IMG/VR virus record: IMGVR_UViG_3300014050_000003
Span: 57,059-121,058 of that record
Strand: one strand, 5' to 3'
From: a virus
DNA: 64,000 bases
In this document: positions 24,551 to 32,877 of the stretch, piece by piece
Layout: each line of letters begins with the position of its first letter
Numbering within the stretch: position 1 is the first letter of the stretch
Made by a program: the position numbers and the translations under genes
The notes under the pieces: generated by a model
Database searches by the model: none
What the model was told of the DNA's origin: nothing
What the model saw: the letters and a program-made list of their open reading frames with translations, nothing else

Positions 24551-25306
24551 ATGATTCCGTTATTTAAATCTCATTATTCTCTAGGAAGGTCTATTTTAAC
24601 TCTAGAAGATAAATCAGAAGTTGACGATTATCCAGATTCAATTATTCAAATAGCCAAAGAAAATAAACTTAAAGAATTATTCTTAGTAGAAGATAACATG
24701 TCTTCATTTTTGGAAGCCTATACAAATACAAGAAATAATAATATTAAACTTAATTATGGCTTAAGAATTACTATAACAGAATCAATTGAAGATAAAAGTG
24801 AAGAATCTAGATCAAAAAATTCTAAAGTTATTATATTTTTTAAAAATAACGAAGGATATAGCCTTTTAACTAAACTTTATAGCAAAGCCTCAAAAGAAGG
24901 TTTTTATTATGAACCTAGGCTTGATTATAAGATATTAGCAGAAAATTGGACTAATGATCTTTTATTATGCATACCATTTTATGATTCATTTATTTATAAT
25001 AATACTTTAAAGAACTTTATTTGTGTACCTAATTTCTCATTTACAAAACCAATAGTATTTATAGAAAATAATGATTTACCATTTGATCTTATAGTAAAAA
25101 ACAAAATGCTTAACTTCATAAAAGAAAACAACTTAGAAGTTTTTAATGTTAAGAGTATTTATTATAAAAATAAAAAGGATTTTAAATCTTATTTAACTTT
25201 TAGATGCATCAATAATAGAACGACTTTAAATAAACCAGAAATAGAACATATGTCTAGCGATTCGTTTTCTTTTGAAGAATGGAAAAATTTATGCAAACTC
25301 AAATAA
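24551..25306 (+). CDS. DNA polymerase III alpha, N-terminal (PHP) half of a split DnaE
   Basis: The 251-residue protein matches the PHP domain of bacterial DnaE. FKSHYSLGRSILTL corresponds to 'vHSeySLldgai'. IIQIAKENKLKELFLVEDNM corresponds to 'lvkkAkelgm.alAlTDhgn', and NNIKLNYGLRITI to 'gikpiiG.E.yv'. The end, LTFRCINNRTTLNKPEIEHM followed by SSDSFSFEEW, corresponds to the DnaE region 'vL.cI.tg..l.d..r....de.ylks.eem'. Metal-binding histidines are largely gone, so the PHP exonuclease or phosphatase site is probably inactive. The protein stops where DnaE would continue into the thumb/palm; that part is encoded from 26628. The two proteins presumably assemble in trans. Confidence 0.75.
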   Translation: MIPLFKSHYSLGRSILTLEDKSEVDDYPDSIIQIAKENKLKELFLVEDNMSSFLEAYTNTRNNNIKLNYGLRITITESIEDKSEESRSKNSKVIIFFKNNEGYSLLTKLYSKASKEGFYYEPRLDYKILAENWTNDLLLCIPFYDSFIYNNTLKNFICVPNFSFTKPIVFIENNDLPFDLIVKNKMLNFIKENNLEVFNVKSIYYKNKKDFKSYLTFRCINNRTTLNKPEIEHMSSDSFSFEEWKNLCKLK

Positions 25307-25773
25307 ATAAAATTGTTTTATCTAAAGAAGAAGCTCTTGAAGCTGCTATCATGGGTGTTAAAAGAAGAATGACTAACGTTTTTAGAGAACTAAATGATTT
25401 GTCTCACCATGGGTCACCAATAGGTGGTAATTGGTGGTCAAATGATATTGAAGCAGCTGGAGCAGAATTAGCTTTCGCAAAATTTATTGGTGAAGATTGG
25501 GTAGGAGCAGTAAATACTTTTAATGCTCCAGACGTAGGCCAAGATTGGCAAGTTAGATATACAAATATAGATTATGGATCTTTGATCTTAAGAAAAAAAG
25601 ATAAAGTTAAATTAAAACAAAAATTTGTATTAGTAACTGGATCAATGCCGATTTATAATATAAAAGGTTACATCATAGGAACAGATGGAATTCAAGAAAG
25701 ATTTTTGAAAAATCCTAATAACGGAGAACCAGCATGGTTTATACCTCAAAGAGAATTATTGAAATTTAATTAA
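25291..25773 (+). CDS. Conserved phage protein, possible nuclease-like fold
   Basis: The start is uncertain: ATG 25291 (used here) or ATG 25279; both overlap the end of the PHP gene. After a helical N-terminus, the protein has NWWSNDIEAAGAELAFAKFI, FNAPDVGQDWQVRYT, GSLILRKKDK and KFVLVTGSMPIYNIKGYIIG. The order helix with Glu, then PDVG...QVR and a later Lys, resembles small PD-(D/E)XK-like phage proteins, but the final E-x-K is not clear. It is one of three genes inserted between the two halves of the polymerase gene. I cannot assign a function. Confidence 0.6.
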   Translation: MQTQINKIVLSKEEALEAAIMGVKRRMTNVFRELNDLSHHGSPIGGNWWSNDIEAAGAELAFAKFIGEDWVGAVNTFNAPDVGQDWQVRYTNIDYGSLILRKKDKVKLKQKFVLVTGSMPIYNIKGYIIGTDGIQERFLKNPNNGEPAWFIPQRELLKFN

Positions 25774-25774
25774 T

Positions 25775-26413
25775 ATGGACGAACACTTACTTAGATATAA
25801 TAAAAATAAAACCTTAGTATTTATTGATTGCGAGACGTTAAATCTCTGCCTTAATTTTTGTCATAATTTACCTTGGCAAATTGCTATGATTAAAGTTAAA
25901 GGCGACCAAAAAGTTGATGAAAAAAACTTTTATATAAAATGGGATACAAATTTAAAAATAAGTGATGCTGCGGCTTATGTAACTAGATATGATCATAAGA
26001 AAATTTTAAGAGATGGCCTAGATCCAAAAGAAGTTTTCCCAACAATCAAAGATTGGCTCGATAATGCAGATTATATTGTTGGGCATAATATTTTAGGTTT
26101 TGATGTTTATATTATTAAAGAATACTATAAATACATGGGATGCAATTGGCAACATCTTATACCAAAGTTTATAGATACAAATACTTTAGCAAGAGGTATA
26201 AAATATAATATGCCTTTTTCTAATAAAGATAATTTAACAGAATATCAATATAAAATTTTTCATACAAGAAAAAAGAATGTTAAAAGTTCTTTAACTTTCT
26301 TAGGCAAAGAGAATGGAATAGATCATGATTATGATCAACTTCACGATGCAATAAATGATCTTGACTTAAATTTAAAAGTATGGAATAAATTGAAATGGCA
26401 AGTAGAGGTATAA
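25775..26413 (+). CDS. DnaQ-like 3'-5' exonuclease (DEDDh)
   Basis: The 212-residue protein has the four acidic residues and His of the DEDDh family. D18 and E20 lie in FIDCETLNL. The Asp of motif II lies in YIVGHNILGFDVYIIKEYY. The motif III pair H-x4-D lies in LHDAINDLDLNLKVW. It probably gives proofreading activity to the phage DNA polymerase, whose own PHP domain looks inactive. It is encoded between the two polymerase halves, two bases after the previous gene. Confidence 0.85.
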   Translation: MDEHLLRYNKNKTLVFIDCETLNLCLNFCHNLPWQIAMIKVKGDQKVDEKNFYIKWDTNLKISDAAAYVTRYDHKKILRDGLDPKEVFPTIKDWLDNADYIVGHNILGFDVYIIKEYYKYMGCNWQHLIPKFIDTNTLARGIKYNMPFSNKDNLTEYQYKIFHTRKKNVKSSLTFLGKENGIDHDYDQLHDAINDLDLNLKVWNKLKWQVEV

Positions 26414-26416
26414 TAT

Positions 26417-26635
26417 ATGGCTTCAATGGATGATATTTATGATATGGTACAAAAATTAGATGATTCTAATACAGAATATCTTTTAATAACAATCCAAAAG
26501 GGAAAAAAGAATGGTAAAGCTGATGTTTTTTATTCTTTAAAAGATAGAAAATCAATGAAGATTTTGGCAAGCGGTTTAGACATTTTTAATCAAGAAATTG
26601 ATAAAATTAATGATGAAATGGATGAAAATGATTAA
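26417..26635 (+). CDS. Small acidic protein inside the split polymerase locus
   Basis: The 72-residue protein reads as a single small alpha/beta unit: an N-terminal helix (DDIYDMVQKLDDSNTEYLLI), a basic turn (KGKKNGKADV), a strand (FYSLKD), and an acidic C-terminal helix (QEIDKINDEMDEND). No family is recognised. It starts three bases after the exonuclease and overlaps the polymerase start by eight bases, so expression should be coupled. A link between the polymerase halves is a possible role (inference). Confidence 0.6.
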   Translation: MASMDDIYDMVQKLDDSNTEYLLITIQKGKKNGKADVFYSLKDRKSMKILASGLDIFNQEIDKINDEMDEND

Positions 26636-29207
26636 TTTTCTAGAAGACAAACAGTTTTCCTCAAAGTTTGATAATGTGGATTTAGGTCTGCATGGAGTTA
26701 GATTGCCAGAATTTTTAATTGATTCAGCAGCAAAAAGACATTTAAATATAAGTGAAGACTCTTCAAATTACGACTTTTTAAGGGCTTTATCTTTAAATGG
26801 ATTTAAAAATTTAAAGATAGATAAAAATTCTCCAGAATATAAAAAATATGTAGATCGAGCTAAATATGAATTGGATACATTAAAAGAACTGGGTTTTATT
26901 GATTATATTTTATTGGTTTGGGACGTTATTAATTTTTGTAAAACAAATAATATTCCAGTTGGTCTTGGTAGAGGCTCTGCGGCTGGATCTCTTATTCTTT
27001 ATCTTGTAGGAGTAACTAGAATTGATCCAGTTAAATATGATCTTTATTTTGAAAGATTTATATCTAAGATTCGCGCTAAAAAGCAAGTTATTGATGGAAT
27101 AACATATTTGGATGGCAGTTTAATGTGTGATGTTGATTTGGATATTTGTTATTATAATCGTCATAAAGTTCTAGAATATCTTGAAGGGAAATTTAAAGGT
27201 AAAACGAGTAAAATTTTAACTCTTAATACTCTTAGTGGAAAATTACTTATTAAAGAATGCGGTAAAATCATAAGTGAAAAAACAGAAGAAGAAATGACTA
27301 ATACTTCTTCACTTATACCTAAATTGTACGGACAAGTAAAAGATATCACTAGCGCATATGAGGAAGTTCCCAAATTTAAAGAATGGTGTGACGAAAATAA
27401 AGAAGTTTATGAAATAGCTTTGAAACTAAGAGATCTTATTAAAAATAAAGGCGTTCATCCTTCTGGAGTTTTATTATCATACCATGATTTAGATAAAGTT
27501 TGTCCAACTGAGTTTTCAAGTGATAAAGAAGCAGTTTCAAGTTTTGATATGAATTGGGTTAGTTTATTTAATATTAAACTTGATATTTTAGGTTTAAGAA
27601 GCGTATCCGTAGTACATGACGTATGCAAAAGCATTGGTATTAATATTGAAGATATTGATTTAAATCATGAATCTATTTATAGAACTTTACAAGATTTGAA
27701 GTCTCCGCACGGATTATTTCAAATTGAAGCAGATACTAATTTTAGAGTTTGTCAAAAAGTTAAGCCTAAGAATTTAGAAGAGCTGAGTGGAGTTTTGGCG
27801 CTAGCCCGACCTGGGGCTTTGCAGTTTGTTGATAAATATGCAGCTCATACTAATTTCCAACAGTCCGAAAGTATCCATCCATTATTTGATGATATTTTAA
27901 AAGAAACTGGTGGAGTAGCGTTATATCAAGAGCAATTAATGAAAATGGCTCATAAAATTGGGTTTACTCTAGATGAAGCAGAAATTTTGAGAAGAATTGT
28001 GGGTAAAAAGAAAACTGAAGAGATCAAAACTTGGAAAAAGAAAATTGAATCTAAAATAAAAGAAAATAAACTTCCAAAAGAAGTAGGAGAAATTTTATGG
28101 AAGATTCTAGAAGACTCGGCTAATTATTCATTCAATAAATCACATTCAATTGCTTATGCTGCTTTGGCCGCTATTACAGTTTATTTAAAATTCAATCATC
28201 CTCAACAATTCTTTTTGTCTTTGCTGAAGATGACAAGAAATGAACCAGATCCAATTGGAGAAATATCTAAGATTCAAAAGGAGATGGGACACTTTAATAT
28301 TAAATTATTAAAACCTCATATCATTAAATCTGAAATGGATTTCTCTCTAGAAGGAGATGATATTAGATTCGGATTGCTTTCTGTAAAAGGTATTTCGGAT
28401 AAATCTATTGAAAAACTAAATAGCTTTAGAAATAAATATTCTAATAAATTTGAAATATTTCAAGCCGCAGAAGAAGCGGATTTAAATATTGGAGTATTAT
28501 GTTCATTAATTCAAGCTGGAGCGTTAACTGGATTTAAACAAAGCAGAAGCAAGATTGTCTTAGAAGCTCAATTATGGAACATCTTAACTGCAAAAGAAAA
28601 GAAATATGTAATATCTTTTGCTGAAAAATTTGATTTTGATTTAATACGAATTATCAAACATCTTAATAAATTCACAGATGAAAAGAATAAAGTTATTATA
28701 AAGTCCACTAGATTAGAAACAATTAAAAAGAAATATGAACCATACTTAAAAATATATAATCAAAATAATAAAAGTGAAAGTTTTGCTAATTGGTATTATG
28801 AGAAAAAGCTTTTGGGTTATAGTTATGAAAGAACATTAAAAGATATCTTTTCAGAAAAAAGAGAAGATTTAGAATATATTAATACTATTCAAGATTTATC
28901 ACTTAATCAAAAAGCTGTATTAATTGGCCAAGTAGAGGAAACCTATTCTGGAACATCTAAAAATGAAAAGAAAACTAAATATTTTAGGCTAAAGGTGGCG
29001 GATGAAACTGGATTAGCTACAGTGCTTTTATTTAATGATAAAATTGAAAATTGTAAAAATCTTAATGGTGGTAAAAATCCAGAAGAAGGAAATATTGTAA
29101 TAGTTAAAGGCATTAAAAAAGAAGATTGTATATTTGCTGATTTAGTAGCTATTCAAGACCATGAAATATATATGAAATTAAGTGAAATAAAAAAGGTTGA
29201 CATTTAA
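26628..29207 (+). CDS. dnaE: DNA polymerase III alpha, catalytic and C-terminal half of a split DnaE
   Basis: I start at ATG 26628, overlapping the previous stop; a more upstream ATG (26598) adds ten Met/Lys-rich residues. The protein (859 residues) begins in the DnaE thumb/palm (LPEFLIDSAAKRHLN; YKKYVDRAKYELDTLKELGF). The palm has GLGRGSAAGSL (about 112-122) and MCDVDLDI (166-173), holding the catalytic Asp pair. The third Asp lies in NIKLDILGLRS. Fingers (ALARPGALQF, GVALYQEQLMKMAHKIGF, FNKSHSIAYA) follow. A helix-hairpin-helix region (LCSLIQAGALTGF) and a C-terminal OB fold (AVLIGQVEETYSG to near the end) complete it. It needs the PHP half at 24551. Confidence 0.9.
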   Translation: MINFLEDKQFSSKFDNVDLGLHGVRLPEFLIDSAAKRHLNISEDSSNYDFLRALSLNGFKNLKIDKNSPEYKKYVDRAKYELDTLKELGFIDYILLVWDVINFCKTNNIPVGLGRGSAAGSLILYLVGVTRIDPVKYDLYFERFISKIRAKKQVIDGITYLDGSLMCDVDLDICYYNRHKVLEYLEGKFKGKTSKILTLNTLSGKLLIKECGKIISEKTEEEMTNTSSLIPKLYGQVKDITSAYEEVPKFKEWCDENKEVYEIALKLRDLIKNKGVHPSGVLLSYHDLDKVCPTEFSSDKEAVSSFDMNWVSLFNIKLDILGLRSVSVVHDVCKSIGINIEDIDLNHESIYRTLQDLKSPHGLFQIEADTNFRVCQKVKPKNLEELSGVLALARPGALQFVDKYAAHTNFQQSESIHPLFDDILKETGGVALYQEQLMKMAHKIGFTLDEAEILRRIVGKKKTEEIKTWKKKIESKIKENKLPKEVGEILWKILEDSANYSFNKSHSIAYAALAAITVYLKFNHPQQFFLSLLKMTRNEPDPIGEISKIQKEMGHFNIKLLKPHIIKSEMDFSLEGDDIRFGLLSVKGISDKSIEKLNSFRNKYSNKFEIFQAAEEADLNIGVLCSLIQAGALTGFKQSRSKIVLEAQLWNILTAKEKKYVISFAEKFDFDLIRIIKHLNKFTDEKNKVIIKSTRLETIKKKYEPYLKIYNQNNKSESFANWYYEKKLLGYSYERTLKDIFSEKREDLEYINTIQDLSLNQKAVLIGQVEETYSGTSKNEKKTKYFRLKVADETGLATVLLFNDKIENCKNLNGGKNPEEGNIVIVKGIKKEDCIFADLVAIQDHEIYMKLSEIKKVDI

Positions 29208-29225
29208 TTAAATATAATATATCAT
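29197..29225 (+). promoter_or_regulatory. Sigma-70 promoter, leaderless geometry
   Basis: TTGACA (29197-29202), a 17-base spacer and TATCAT (29220-29225) are followed by seven bases and ATG 29233. The -35 box is a perfect consensus and lies in the last codons of the polymerase gene. Confidence 0.8.
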
Positions 29226-29232
29226 TCATAAT

Positions 29233-29775
29233 ATGATTACATATTATAAACCAAACAGTAAAAATACAGGTACAGCTTGTAGCTTCTCGGTAAATGCAAA
29301 AGATAGCTCGATTTGGAGTTCATTAATTAAACAAAGTTCTTGGAATGAGTCAAAGAAGATAGGCTCATTTTCAGACAACCAAAATAATCCTAATAAAAGC
29401 GTAAAAATTAAATTTTCATTAACAGAAGCGGCTGGAATTCTAGACGCAATTGAAAGAAATGCAGAGTTTTCAGCTTATCATACCTCAGAAAAACAAACTA
29501 CCCAAATTAAATTCGCTCCCTATATTAGAGATGAAAAGCAAGTAGGATTTTCATATATGGTATCAAAATCAGATAAGCAAAATAGCGAAAATAAGCAATC
29601 TTATCTAATTGGACTATATTTTAGTGAAGCAAGACTATTAAAACAATTCTTAGGTTATGCCTTAGATTCGGTTTTTGAATCTCAAAGAATTGAAATGATT
29701 AAAAAATTAAAAAATAATCCTAAAGAAACCAAAGAAAAAGAAACAACTACAGAAGAAGACAGCGAACTTTGGTAG
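29233..29775 (+). CDS. Possible ssDNA-binding protein
   Basis: The 180-residue protein begins with MITYYKPNSKNTGTACSFSV, followed by repeated beta-rich segments (IKIKFS-like strands KSVKIKFSLTEAAGILDAI and TTQIKFAPYI). A helix comes near the end (EARLLKQFLGYALDSVFESQ) and a charged tail finishes in EEDSELW. Beta-rich core plus acidic tail ending in an aromatic residue resembles single-strand DNA-binding proteins (SSB or PC4/whirly-like), a function otherwise missing from this replication block. It has its own consensus promoter, suggesting high expression. The call is from layout and context; no family signature is certain. Confidence 0.5.
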   Translation: MITYYKPNSKNTGTACSFSVNAKDSSIWSSLIKQSSWNESKKIGSFSDNQNNPNKSVKIKFSLTEAAGILDAIERNAEFSAYHTSEKQTTQIKFAPYIRDEKQVGFSYMVSKSDKQNSENKQSYLIGLYFSEARLLKQFLGYALDSVFESQRIEMIKKLKNNPKETKEKETTTEEDSELW

Positions 29776-29779
29776 TTGA

Positions 29780-31690
29780 ATGAAGAAAAAAAAGATATTG
29801 TATCAATCTGATTTTGCTTTAGCGAAAACTGGATTCGCTAAAATTGCTAAAAATTTACTAACATATTTATATAATACTGGTAAATATGATATTGTACAAT
29901 ATTGTTGTGGATTACAATATTCTAATCCAGAGCTCAAAAGAACTCCCTGGAAATGCATAGGAACTCTGCCAGATAATCAACAAGAAATACAAGAATTAAA
30001 TAAAGATCCTAATAACGCTAGATCTGCCAGTTATGGCGCTTATCTCTTAGATAGAGTTATTAATGAAGAAAAACCAGATGTATATATTGCAGCGCAAGAT
30101 ATTTGGGGAATAGATTTTGCAATAGAAAAGAAATGGTTTGATAAAATTGGATCAGTTTTATGGACCACATTAGATTCTTTACCTATTTTACCTACGGCGC
30201 TTCAAAAGGCTCCTAGAATTAAAAATTATTGGATTTGGAGTGATTTTGCCACAAAAGAATTACATAGATTAGGACATCCTCATGTAAAAACTGTTCACGG
30301 TCCTCTTGATACAACTAACTTTTTTAAACTTGATGACTTTAAAAGAAAAGAACTTAGAAAAAAATTTAATATAGAAGAAGACGCATTTATAATTGGGTTC
30401 GTATTCAGAAATCAATTAAGGAAAAGCGTTCCAAATTTATTAGAAGGTTACGCTTTATGGAAAAAAGAAAATCCGCAAGTTAAAAGTTATTTACTTTTAC
30501 ATACTCATTGGGGCGAAGGATGGAATATACATAAATTAGCAGACGAATATGGGATAGATAAAAGAGAAATTTTAACAACATATATTTGCAAAAATTGTTT
30601 GCAATATGAAATAAAACCTTTTTATGGACATGATTTAAATTGTAGATTTTGTGGTTCTGAAAAATCTCAGATAACTTCAAATGTATCAATTGGGGTCGAT
30701 GAAAATCAACTTAATGAAATATATAATTTAATGGACGTATATTGTCATCCTTTTACTAGCGGTGGACAAGAAATTCCTATTCAAGAAGCTAAACTTGCAG
30801 AATTAATTACATTAGTAACAAATTATAGTTGTGGAGAAGATATGTGCGTAGATGGAGCCGCAACTCTTCCATTAGAATGGTTTGAATATAGAGAACATGG
30901 AACAGAATTTAAAAAAGCTTCAACAAATCCAAAATCAATTGCAGAAAATTTAAATAAAGTTTTCAAAATGAGCTCACAAGAAAAAATTGACTTTGGCAAA
31001 CAAGCAAGAGAATGGACTATCAAAAATTACTCTATAGAAAACATAGGTAAAATTTTTGAATCATTTATAGATAATACTCCAGAGGCTAATTTTAATTCAA
31101 TAGAAAACGAAGAACTTAGAGATCCATTTTGTCAAATACCAATTATAGAAGATAATGCTGAATGGTTGATTTTTATGTATCATAATATTTTAAAAATGAA
31201 AAATGTTGATCGAAATGATAGTGGACATCAATACTGGATGCAAGAGTTAGAAAAAGGAATGAAAAGAGAAGATATAGAAAACTATTTTAGACAAGTTGCT
31301 ATCAAAGAAAACCAACAAATGAAAAAAGTAGATTTTCAAGATATTTTAGACAAAGACGATGAAGGTAAAAGAATGATTTATGTAATTCCAGAGTCAGCAG
31401 AAGATGTATTTTTATCTACAAGCCTTTTCAAGAATATTAAAAAACAATATCCAGATTATAAATTATACGTTGCAACAAAAGAAGAGTATTTTTCTATATT
31501 AAAAGGTAATAAATATGTTGATAAAATCATTCAATATTTTCCTCAAATGGATCAATTATTTTGGCTAGAAGGGATTGGCGATCATAAAGGGTTTTTTGAA
31601 ATAGCATTTTTACCTTATTTAGGTACGCAAAGAATGATAGATTATACTCATAATGGTAAAACAAAAATAGAATTTGCTTTAAATAATTAA
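29780..31690 (+). CDS. GT4-type glycosyltransferase with inserted zinc ribbon, fused to the N-terminal half of a GT9 enzyme
   Basis: Residues 1 to about 420 form a GT-B fold: ILYQSDFALAKTGFAKIAKN, VLWTTLDSLPI, VHGPLDTTNFF, a second domain starting FIIGFVFRNQLRKSVPNLLE, and the C-terminal nucleotide-binding site CHPFTSGGQEIPIQEAKLAE. An insertion near residues 270-295 has two C-x2-C knuckles (CKNC...CRFC), a zinc ribbon. Residues about 530-636 (RMIYVIPESAEDVFLSTSLF to the end) resemble the first Rossmann domain of GT9 heptosyltransferases. That domain stops abruptly, and the matching second domain starts in the next gene, 11 bases later. Substrates are unknown. Confidence 0.75.
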   Translation: MKKKKILYQSDFALAKTGFAKIAKNLLTYLYNTGKYDIVQYCCGLQYSNPELKRTPWKCIGTLPDNQQEIQELNKDPNNARSASYGAYLLDRVINEEKPDVYIAAQDIWGIDFAIEKKWFDKIGSVLWTTLDSLPILPTALQKAPRIKNYWIWSDFATKELHRLGHPHVKTVHGPLDTTNFFKLDDFKRKELRKKFNIEEDAFIIGFVFRNQLRKSVPNLLEGYALWKKENPQVKSYLLLHTHWGEGWNIHKLADEYGIDKREILTTYICKNCLQYEIKPFYGHDLNCRFCGSEKSQITSNVSIGVDENQLNEIYNLMDVYCHPFTSGGQEIPIQEAKLAELITLVTNYSCGEDMCVDGAATLPLEWFEYREHGTEFKKASTNPKSIAENLNKVFKMSSQEKIDFGKQAREWTIKNYSIENIGKIFESFIDNTPEANFNSIENEELRDPFCQIPIIEDNAEWLIFMYHNILKMKNVDRNDSGHQYWMQELEKGMKREDIENYFRQVAIKENQQMKKVDFQDILDKDDEGKRMIYVIPESAEDVFLSTSLFKNIKKQYPDYKLYVATKEEYFSILKGNKYVDKIIQYFPQMDQLFWLEGIGDHKGFFEIAFLPYLGTQRMIDYTHNGKTKIEFALNN

Positions 31691-31701
31691 TAATATTCAT
31701 T

Positions 31702-32856
31702 ATGCATCTAGTAGAAAAATATGCCACTTCGTGCGGAATTAAAATAAATAAGCCAGAAATTTATCAAAAATATTCACCAATTCCTTATGATAAATATATC
31801 ATTTTTTACCCTCAAAATATAAAAAGTGGAGCAGAATATGATCATTGGCAAATAGTTATTAATGCTATTTTTCAATTCTTAGCTCCAGAAAATATCTATA
31901 TAATTCAAATTGGTAATAAAGATTCTAGAAAATATACTAATTGCGCTTTTATAGATGAAGCTTCAATTGATTTTCAAAATTTAGGTTATATTATTAAAAA
32001 TGCAGAACTAGTTTTAGGTGTTGATGGAATTAATAATCATATAGCTTCTTCTTTCAATAAAAAAATAGTAGCTCTTTATTATAATATTAATTTAGAAAAT
32101 GTAAAACCATATTGGGGAGATAAATCTAATCAAAGATTATTGTATCCTAAAATTTCTACAAAACCATTTTATGGCGCGAATAAAACTCATAAATCTATTA
32201 ATTCTATAAATCCAGAAGAAGTAGGTAGAAGCGTTTTAGATTTATTGAATATAAAATATCCTCAAATGATTAATACTCTTTTTATTGGTAATAATTTTAA
32301 TAATAGAACATTAGATGTTATTCCAGACGGCCCAATTAATATCGAGGTTTTAAATACTCCCAACTTAATAGTAAGAATGGACCTGCATTTTGATGAAGCT
32401 GTATTGAATAACCTTTTATCTCATAAAAAATGTATAATAATAACTAAAAAATCAATAAATTCAGAATTAATAATTAATCATAAGAAAAATATATTGCAAA
32501 TAGTATACATATTAGATCAAGATAATGATCCAAATTTTATTAAATTTATCAAAAATAATAATATTCAATATACCTTATTATCAGAAGAAACAGAAGAAAT
32601 TATTAATACTTTTAAATTCAAATATATGGATTATGGTTTAATTTTTAAAAAGAATAAAAATGAAAAAAGTTTTGAGCTTCCCAAGAATAAGCAAATCTTT
32701 TTTAGATGTGCTAAAATATATTTTTCATCAAAAGGCGCTTTTAATGGAAAATACGCATGGTTAAATAATTTGCAAAATTCGCAAGAAGTAACTGATAATG
32801 AATTATTTTGGGAAGATCTTCAAGATTTGCATATTTTCACTATTGACAATTTTTAA
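31702..32856 (+). CDS. GT9-like C-terminal half plus unknown extension
   Basis: The first ~180 residues match the second domain of GT9 (heptosyltransferase-type) enzymes. YIIFYPQNIKSGAEYDHWQI corresponds to the 'i.l.pg.....k.W....f' strand and helix. NAELVLGVDGINNHIASSFN with KKIVALY corresponds to 'a.lfigvDsGp.HlAaalg.p.valf'. The preceding gene ends in the first GT9 domain, so the two may form one split enzyme. The remaining ~200 residues (from NTLFIGNNFNNRTLDVIPDG onward) are unknown alpha/beta sequence. A weak -10 (TAATAT, 31691-31696) lies five bases before the ATG. Confidence 0.65.
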   Translation: MHLVEKYATSCGIKINKPEIYQKYSPIPYDKYIIFYPQNIKSGAEYDHWQIVINAIFQFLAPENIYIIQIGNKDSRKYTNCAFIDEASIDFQNLGYIIKNAELVLGVDGINNHIASSFNKKIVALYYNINLENVKPYWGDKSNQRLLYPKISTKPFYGANKTHKSINSINPEEVGRSVLDLLNIKYPQMINTLFIGNNFNNRTLDVIPDGPINIEVLNTPNLIVRMDLHFDEAVLNNLLSHKKCIIITKKSINSELIINHKKNILQIVYILDQDNDPNFIKFIKNNNIQYTLLSEETEEIINTFKFKYMDYGLIFKKNKNEKSFELPKNKQIFFRCAKIYFSSKGAFNGKYAWLNNLQNSQEVTDNELFWEDLQDLHIFTIDNF

Positions 32857-32871
32857 TATAAGTGATATACT
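32843..32871 (+). promoter_or_regulatory. Sigma-70 promoter, leaderless geometry
   Basis: TTGACA (32843-32848), a 17-base spacer and TATACT (32866-32871) are followed by six bases (CATAAG) and ATG 32878. It is the best promoter match in the window and drives the last plus-strand gene. Confidence 0.82.
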
Positions 32872-32877
32872 CATAAG

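Noticed and set aside
25279-26635. Intein or group I intron splitting the polymerase gene
   Set aside because: The intervening DNA holds three separate frames with their own starts; no intein blocks or group I R/S elements are visible there.
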